From the NCBI GenBank assembly GCA_028565635.1, contig JAOXYB010042749.1:1-10671 (forward strand): a stretch of 10,671 nucleotides of DNA, in the 5' to 3' direction. Positions 8,301 through 10,671 of this stretch are shown piece after piece. This stretch comes from Phoronis ovalis (Eukaryota > Phoronida > Phoronidae). Both the position numbers and the translations under genes were made by a program. The notes below the pieces were generated by a model, which worked only from the letters and a program-made list of their open reading frames with translations, was not told the DNA's origin and ran no database searches. Positions within the stretch are counted from its first letter, which is position 1. Each line of letters starts with the position of its first letter.

Positions 8301-10065
8301 AAGAGAGAAATTACACAACAGAATGACTCAACAATTTGATGATATATTGGACGAGGTGAGATTAATCCCCTGTCTAGTACCCTGAATAAATAAAATAAGT
8401 AAGCAGATAATTTCACCGAAACTAATTTGGCAGTATCATAAAATACCGGAATAAGAAAAAAAAATGAACAATGTCAATATTTTGAAATAAAGCCGCATAT
8501 TGCTTTACTTTAAAACTGCACTGCAATATGTCACCAATTATTCAAATATTATATCACCATATGGATAAATTTTTAAAATATGATATAAACAAATACAACT
8601 GAATTAAAGCCATATATCAGGGGCTTAACCTTCCATTCAATAGTTTTCGTTTCTGTCTCCAAAGAAGTTCATTTTCTTCATTTTTACTGATTTTAGGCAA
8701 AATGTATGATGGTTTATAAAATTATGTGAACAAAGATTGGTAGATTCACTGTGACCTCTGTAGTCAAAATTGTCTCTTCATTTTTCTAGCAAAGCTTGCT
8801 TTTTCAGGCAGTTTCATATGCACACTCTAACTACTGGGAGTTATAAACTAGCTCTTAATAGGTAAAACATGCCATTTTAGTTGTTTTATGCTTGATTGCT
8901 TGTTGAATGTATTCTCAGGCTCAGCAGGAATTGGAAGAGGAAGGATTAGATATGGAACATGTTGACAAAGAAGAACATTTCAAACAAATGGCCTCAACTC
9001 TCAATACAATGATGCAGAAGTTAGAAGAAACTGAAAAAGGTTTGAGTTTTCAGCAGCTTCTTTGATGTACAATATTTTGTGCTTACAATGAGAATGTGCA
9101 ACAAGTCCAGGGTGAGAAAACACAGTAGTCTTCCGATGCATGGCTGTTCTAACCTCCCCCTAATACTACACATTCAAATCATGCATACATTTAATAGACA
9201 TTATTATAAATCTTCAAATTTAAAAATAAATTTTATGTTTAGAATTTTTTGCTGTTGACATGAGCTGTAATATCATAGTACTATTCGTGTACTCAATAAT
9301 ATGTTTGTCTACAATTTTGTTTCCTGATTTTTTCAAGTCAGATAAACCTTTGTTTATGGTATAAATGATTGGTGGTTTGCATCTGCATAAAAACAGAAAA
9401 TAGGGGTTAAATCAACTGATGGAATAGCTGTGCATAAGACTATGCTAAGAACTCATTGGGATCAAGCTAATCTGTACCTGGCATTTGATACAAAATCGAA
9501 ACTACACAATTGCTTTTAATTGTTAATATTTCAGTCATATTACAAAAGTTGCAGTTAGAAATATGATAAACCTTGTGATCTGTTTGACATTTTAGTTACT
9601 GGCAAATTCCAATTAAATTATCTCTGGATGGACTTGTAAATTAATGTAATTCCAGGGTAAGGAGAGCTGTATAATGGTAGCATTACAAGAGTTTTAATTA
9701 TTATCCAGTAGCAATTTTAATGGAACAGCCAAGACTTTTACTCCTTGCTTTGTATGTACTAGTACTTATTTTTTAATTAATATTTTTAGAAATTGAGAAT
9801 GTTGGAAATGAATTAGAAAGCAAAACTATAAAATCTAGTGAACATGAAACTGTACCAAAAGATAGCCAATCACCAACAGCCTTACATGGTCAAAAGAATG
9901 AACTTGACCAATCAAAATCATCCATATTGGATGATGACAGGGTCAAAGTTCGAGTAGTGAAATTACGCGATGGCTTGCACAATAGCAGAGCAGAAAGTGA
10001 GAGTGAGAAGAAGTTTGCCAATACTGTAAAACAAGAGTTGGAGAAAGCAGGATTAGACACTGATG
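2226..10065 (+). CDS. OS9: Protein OS-9, ERAD lectin (gene span, ten exons, 3' end missing)
   Basis: OS-9 is a soluble ER-lumen lectin that binds trimmed mannose glycans on misfolded glycoproteins and delivers them to the SEL1L-HRD1 ligase for ER-associated degradation. Seen here: joining ten exons gives one open frame of 616 codons plus one base. Residues 1-23 look like a signal peptide. Residues 24-106 hold the LDIEELNNIQYGI block and the LLASKYGQQYQC block. Residues 103-222 form the MRH domain, with WW at 110-111 and six cysteines (103, 116, 175, 190, 207, 219). Residues 280-448 are a polar acidic linker. Residues 444-524 match the conserved block after the acidic stretch of human OS-9, and 575-616 match the start of its C-terminal block. 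There is one MRH domain rather than two, which fits OS-9 and not ERLEC1/XTP3-B. Introns are in phases 0,0,1,0,1,1,1,0,1,1. Human OS-9 is 667 aa, so roughly 80 residues remain outside. The identity is secure; single splice sites are inferred by eye. Confidence 0.93.
2620..3380 (-). pseudogene. LINE reverse transcriptase, thumb and C-terminal piece (broken)
   Basis: Similarity continues through a thumb region: EYANIIWSP, then a run on IKKIEGVQCRATRL, then KLPTLVYRRYRKDLIGVF. The tail holds the VNLWRNSL and FKRQL blocks and stops at 2620-2622. The segments lie in different frames, with shifts near 3250, 3170 and 2895. The one near 2895 sits in a homopolymer run, a typical place for neutral decay. 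Confidence 0.82.
3361..3546 (-). pseudogene. LINE reverse transcriptase, palm piece with FADD (broken)
   Basis: This piece carries the GIPQGSVLGP block and the catalytic FADD box, with both palm aspartates kept. It is in the same frame as the piece before it and is separated from it only by the TGA near 3551. After about 3380 the similarity continues in another frame (the WSDTWLLKFNTEKC block), showing a frameshift. Confidence 0.85.
3547..3990 (-). pseudogene. LINE reverse transcriptase, fingers and motif A piece (broken)
   Basis: This piece holds the N-terminal fingers and motif A of the reverse transcriptase. An RPVSLTS block near 3910 is followed by a TAA stop near 3820, then a readable stretch with the SKEFNSVPH block, where active relatives usually read SKAFDTVPH. 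It ends at a TGA near 3551 that interrupts the same frame as the next piece. Upstream, about 3930-3990, a weak match to the usual TPIFKK region contains further stops. Confidence 0.8.
4107..4280 (+). CDS. OS9: OS9 exon 2: region before the MRH domain
   Basis: This exon encodes residues 49-106. The acceptor is TTGTAG just before 4107 and the donor is GTAATT at 4281, both phase 0. LLASKYGQQYQCQFP matches the vertebrate stretch IVSSKYKQRYECRLP. A charged run of Glu and Lys follows (about residues 72-88), then IKELLRPMEDSPCLLK, which matches the human ELLSPMRDAPCLLK. Cys103 is the first MRH cysteine and should pair with Cys116 in the next exon. Confidence 0.92.
4571..4634 (+). CDS. OS9: OS9 exon 3: MRH WW motif
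   Basis: This is a 64-base exon for residues 107-127 plus the first base of codon 128. The acceptor is TTTTGTAG and the donor GTAAAT at 4635, phase 1. KDWWTYEFCY holds the paired tryptophans (110-111) that stack on mannose in OS-9, and Gln123 in IKQYHME corresponds to human Gln130. The vertebrate sequence reads FCYGRH here, but this one reads FCYRRS, so the usual glycine after CY is arginine 118. It is too short for ordinary ORF calling and is recognised from the motif and the frame fit on both sides. Confidence 0.92.
4895..4962 (-). repeat. Possible tRNA-derived SINE head, decayed
   Basis: Read on the minus strand, TAGGTCGGGCGG (about 4948-4959) resembles a pol III A box and GATTCAAGCCT (4904-4914) a B box, spaced roughly as in a tRNA. 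The AGAGGTCAGC segment between them also looks like the tRNA variable region. No intact acceptor stem or cloverleaf can be drawn, so it is not a working tRNA gene. Ends, poly-A tail and family are not determined, and a chance match is possible. Confidence 0.35.
5011..5157. repeat. Foldback: 40-bp inverted arms around a 67-base loop
   Basis: Bases 5011-5050 and 5118-5157 are reverse complements at 38 of 40 positions; one of the two mismatches (5022 with 5146) is a G:T wobble. The core AAGTCTGCATGGATCACA pairs perfectly. A shorter word, GTGAACTGCT, occurs at 5101-5110 and 5144-5153, and its complement lies at 5046-5053, so alternative hairpins are possible. No target-site duplication is visible at the arm ends. 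It could be a small foldback transposon, or a hairpin made when the intron is transcribed. Confidence 0.85.
5259..5614. mobile_element. MITE-like element with terminal inverted repeats
   Basis: CAATAGACTATTTGCATG at 5259-5276 and its reverse complement at 5597-5614 match at 17 of 18 positions and bound a 356-base segment. Weaker similarity continues inward for some bases. The inside is AT-rich and non-coding; the open frame at 5413-5607 runs into the right terminal repeat and has no recognisable domain. No clear target-site duplication is seen (flanks TTATTGG and GTAATCT), so the superfamily stays open. The size and structure suggest a non-autonomous DNA transposon. Confidence 0.65.
5757..5935 (+). 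CDS. OS9: OS9 exon 4: MRH core
   Basis: This exon encodes residues 128-187. The acceptor is TTTCAG and the donor GTACGT at 5936; it enters in phase 1 and leaves in phase 0. Asp128 is completed across the junction and restores the vertebrate QYHMED reading. ESEFNWDD corresponds to QSAFDWDD, and LNRYHSQNYVNGTNCELNG to LKRYHSQTYGNGSKCDLNG. Asn171-Gly-Thr is a sequon at the position of the known human glycan on Asn177. Arg182 corresponds to mannose-binding Arg188. Glu176 stands where human has Asp182. The open frame continues upstream of the acceptor, but that part lacks OS-9 similarity and is intron. Confidence 0.93.
5936..6427 (+). other. OS9 intron 4
   Basis: This 492-base intron runs from GTACGT to GTTGTAG in phase 0. 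It contains a perfect 14-base palindrome CTGCATGCATGCAG at 6259-6272. The block 6115-6390 is less AT-rich than its surroundings and could be an old repeat, but no family is recognisable. The open frame at 6196-6393 has no coding character. Confidence 0.6.
6428..6704 (+). CDS. OS9: OS9 exon 5: end of MRH domain and Pro/basic tail
   Basis: This exon encodes residues 188-279 plus one base of codon 280. The acceptor is GTTGTAG (phase 0) and the donor is GTTAGT at 6705 (phase 1). FICETGSGDYIARIDEPESC holds the last mannose-contact region: Glu203 and Tyr209 correspond to human Glu212 and Tyr218. Cys190, Cys207 and Cys219 complete the six MRH cysteines. The segment ICHHPFLKP matches LCPHPLLRP, after which similarity fades into a basic and then Glu/Lys-rich stretch. 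The loop before GDYI is three residues shorter than in human. The ATG inside this exon, at 6512, is not the start. Confidence 0.92.
6705..7035 (+). other. OS9 intron 5
   Basis: This 331-base intron runs from GTTAGT to TTTCAG in phase 1. I see no repeat, RNA gene or exon in it; the minus-strand open frame at 6753-6971 shows no known motif. Confidence 0.7.
7036..7179 (+). CDS. OS9: OS9 exon 6: linker
   Basis: This exon encodes residues 280-327 plus parts of both flanking codons. It is 144 bases, phase 1 at both ends, so it can be skipped without shifting the frame. The acceptor is CTTTCAG. The donor is GTAGTT at 7180, weaker than consensus, but it is the best site that keeps phase with exon 7; the stronger GTAAAA at 7259 would create a stop soon after joining. 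The product is polar and acidic with a likely helix (LRKVLKSTLKEMLTGF). No named domain is visible. The frame stays open for 27 codons past the donor. Confidence 0.8.
7425..7787 (+). CDS. OS9: OS9 exon 7: acidic disordered linker
   Basis: This exon encodes residues 328-448 plus flanking split codons. It is 363 bases, phase 1 at both ends. The acceptor is TATTTCAG and the donor GTGAGA at 7788. VNVVNDVQDINKLLDDLKD (about 340-358) resembles the human VKVIRSPADLIRFIEELKG, which anchors this otherwise poorly conserved segment. The rest is rich in Asp, Glu, Lys, Ser and Thr and ends in TTDDDDREFDE, the counterpart of the long Glu/Asp run of human OS-9. It is probably disordered. The frame stays open to a stop at 7877-7879, which would give a longer end if the intron were retained. 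Confidence 0.87.
7788..8248 (+). other. OS9 intron 7
   Basis: This 461-base intron runs from GTGAGA to GTTGTAG in phase 1. Its first 92 bases stay open in the exon 7 frame up to TGA 7877-7879. The rest shows nothing recognisable. Confidence 0.75.
8249..8355 (+). CDS. OS9: OS9 exon 8: conserved helical block, first part
   Basis: This 107-base exon encodes residues 449-484. The acceptor is TGTTGTAG (phase 1) and the donor GTGAGA at 8356 (phase 0). Joined to exon 7, REFDEGLDKLVTEG aligns without gaps to the human GEFEKELEGILLPS, and the following segment ending in FDDILDE to the human MERELENIIQE. This gap-free join is the best evidence for the exon 7 donor. A mainly helical structure is expected. 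Confidence 0.88.
8356..8918 (+). other. OS9 intron 8
   Basis: This 563-base AT-rich intron runs from GTGAGA to TTCTCAG in phase 0. No repeat, exon or RNA gene is visible. Confidence 0.75.
8919..9039 (+). CDS. OS9: OS9 exon 9: conserved helical block, second part
   Basis: This exon encodes residues 485-524 plus one base of codon 525. The acceptor is TTCTCAG (phase 0) and the donor GTTTGA at 9040 (phase 1), the weakest donor in the gene. AQQELEEEGLD matches the human TEKELDPDGLK, and MASTLNTMMQKLEE matches LTSTLNKLIKRLEE, so the exon is certain even if the exact donor is not. The heptad-like spacing of Leu and Met suggests a coiled coil or amphipathic helix. Confidence 0.89.
9040..9789 (+). 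other. OS9 intron 9
   Basis: This 750-base AT-rich intron runs from GTTTGA to TTTTTAG in phase 1. No repeat, exon or RNA gene is visible. Confidence 0.75.
9790..10065 (+). CDS. OS9: OS9 exon 10: start of the C-terminal block
   Basis: This exon encodes residues 525-616 plus one base of codon 617. It is 276 bases, phase 1 at both ends. The acceptor is ATTTTTAG and the donor GTATGT at 10066. Residues 525-571 are polar and not conserved. DDDRVKVRVVKLR (572-584) matches the human HRVRVRVTKLR, and VKQELEKAGLD (604-614) matches VKELLEREGLT. The expected continuation, a KIEIKIV-type strand and the final acidic tail, is absent from the window, so at least one more exon lies downstream. Confidence 0.9.
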
Positions 10066-10483
10066 GTATGTAGGCTACTGAGATCAAGTTCACTTTTTTT
10101 TAACCACATATTTTAAAAGTAGGATCCTCTCTTTATAGGTGGAATTTCAAGTCTTCTGCACCTGAATACATTCCAACAAATATCAATTTATCCTCAGAAA
10201 ATTACTGCTTCATGTAAATTTTCAGAGGGACTTGTTTAGAAAGAATTATTTGTCAAATTATTCTGCATATAATAGATACAATTTTGGTGATGAAATGTAC
10301 TACTATACATTGCATGAATGACACATCACCGTAGTTGCAAAACTGTCTAGTTAGAAATTTCCCCTGGAATGATATCAAAAACACTATTTCACATGTGCTG
10401 TTGTCAACAGTGGAAATGTAAAAAACCCAAATCAGTTTGTCGAAATAGAATCTCTTCTTTCCTCAACATTTAAAAATACTTGC

Positions 10484-10609
10484 ATATATGAACCACTCTG
10501 CTGTATGAACAGATGGTTGTGTCCAATATATGAACCACTCTGCTGTATGAAGAGATGGTTGTGTCCCATATATGAACCACTCTGCTGTATGAAGAGATGG
10601 TTGTGTCCC
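10484..10609 (+). repeat. 42-bp minisatellite, three copies
   Basis: A unit starting ATATATGAACCACTCTG repeats with an exact 42-base period at 10484, 10526 and 10568, and the first few bases of a fourth copy follow at 10610. Copies two and three are nearly identical; copy one differs at a few bases (ACAG for AGAG, CCAA for CCCA). The pattern fits recent local expansion. The period is a multiple of three, but an intron position makes coding unlikely. Confidence 0.92.
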
Positions 10610-10639
10610 ATATCTGTTGTTTTATTGCAAACTATGTTG

Positions 10640-10651
10640 CTCTCTCTCTCT
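10640..10651 (+). repeat. (CT)6 microsatellite
   Basis: Six CT dinucleotides lie near the right edge of the window, about 30 bases after the minisatellite. Confidence 0.8.
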
Positions 10652-10671
10652 ATAATGCACTGTCGATTTTC

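Larger units (their letters stand above)
10066..10671 (+). other. OS9 intron 10, incomplete
   Basis: This intron begins with GTATGT and runs to the window end. It holds a 42-bp minisatellite and a short CT repeat, both listed. No exon matching the missing OS-9 C-terminus is present. Confidence 0.75.

Noticed and set aside
9890-10093. Minus-strand open frame opposite OS9 exon 10.
   Set aside because: It mirrors the coding exon and has no independent support.
10139-10250. A possible further OS9 exon after TTTATAG at 10137-10138, open for about 35 codons in the right phase before a TAG.
   Set aside because: The translation has none of the KIEIKIV-type sequence expected next in OS-9 and looks like random AT-rich sequence; it could at most be an alternative terminal exon.
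1-10671. CRISPR array, operon or other bacterial-type system.
   Set aside because: The genes are split by introns, no spaced direct repeats of CRISPR type exist, and the tandem repeats have no unique spacers.

Overview
The window is animal nuclear DNA. One protein is spread over ten exons with clean GT-AG borders. The sequence between exons is strongly AT-rich and holds decayed LINE, MITE-like, foldback and minisatellite DNA. The protein is closest in my memory to animal OS-9. The compact AT-rich introns and the LINE remnant suggest an invertebrate, perhaps an arthropod, but the species cannot be fixed from the sequence.

The only host gene I can support is OS9, on the + strand, running from its ATG at 2226 to an exon ending at 10065 and then out of the window. 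OS-9 is the lumenal ER lectin that reads trimmed N-glycans on misfolded glycoproteins and hands them to the SEL1L-HRD1 ubiquitin ligase for ER-associated degradation. The exons are 2226-2369, 4107-4280, 4571-4634, 5757-5935, 6428-6704, 7036-7179, 7425-7787, 8249-8355, 8919-9039 and 9790-10065. Together they give 616 complete codons plus one base. The order is: signal peptide, OS-9 N-terminal block, MRH (mannose-6-phosphate receptor homology) lectin domain with six cysteines, a variable acidic linker, a conserved helical block, and the start of the C-terminal block. About the last 80 residues expected from human OS-9 (667 aa) must lie downstream.

Region by region: 1-2225 is upstream non-coding DNA with a decamer array in both orientations (171-295), a 19-bp tandem duplication (473-510) and a ZNF143/Staf-like site (2000-2017) that may mark the promoter. 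Intron 1 carries a decayed antisense CR1/L2-like LINE reverse transcriptase (about 2620-3990). Intron 3 carries a possible tRNA-derived remnant (4895-4962), a 40-bp-arm foldback (5011-5157) and a 356-bp element with terminal inverted repeats (5259-5614). The other introns are mostly featureless. The right end has three copies of a 42-bp minisatellite (10484-10609).

I see no operon, CRISPR array, cluster or new multi-gene system. The items most worth a second look are two unusual residues in the lectin domain, the frame-neutral linker exons, the two inverted-repeat elements in intron 3 and the decamer array upstream. Comparisons with human OS-9 are from memory, not from a search.
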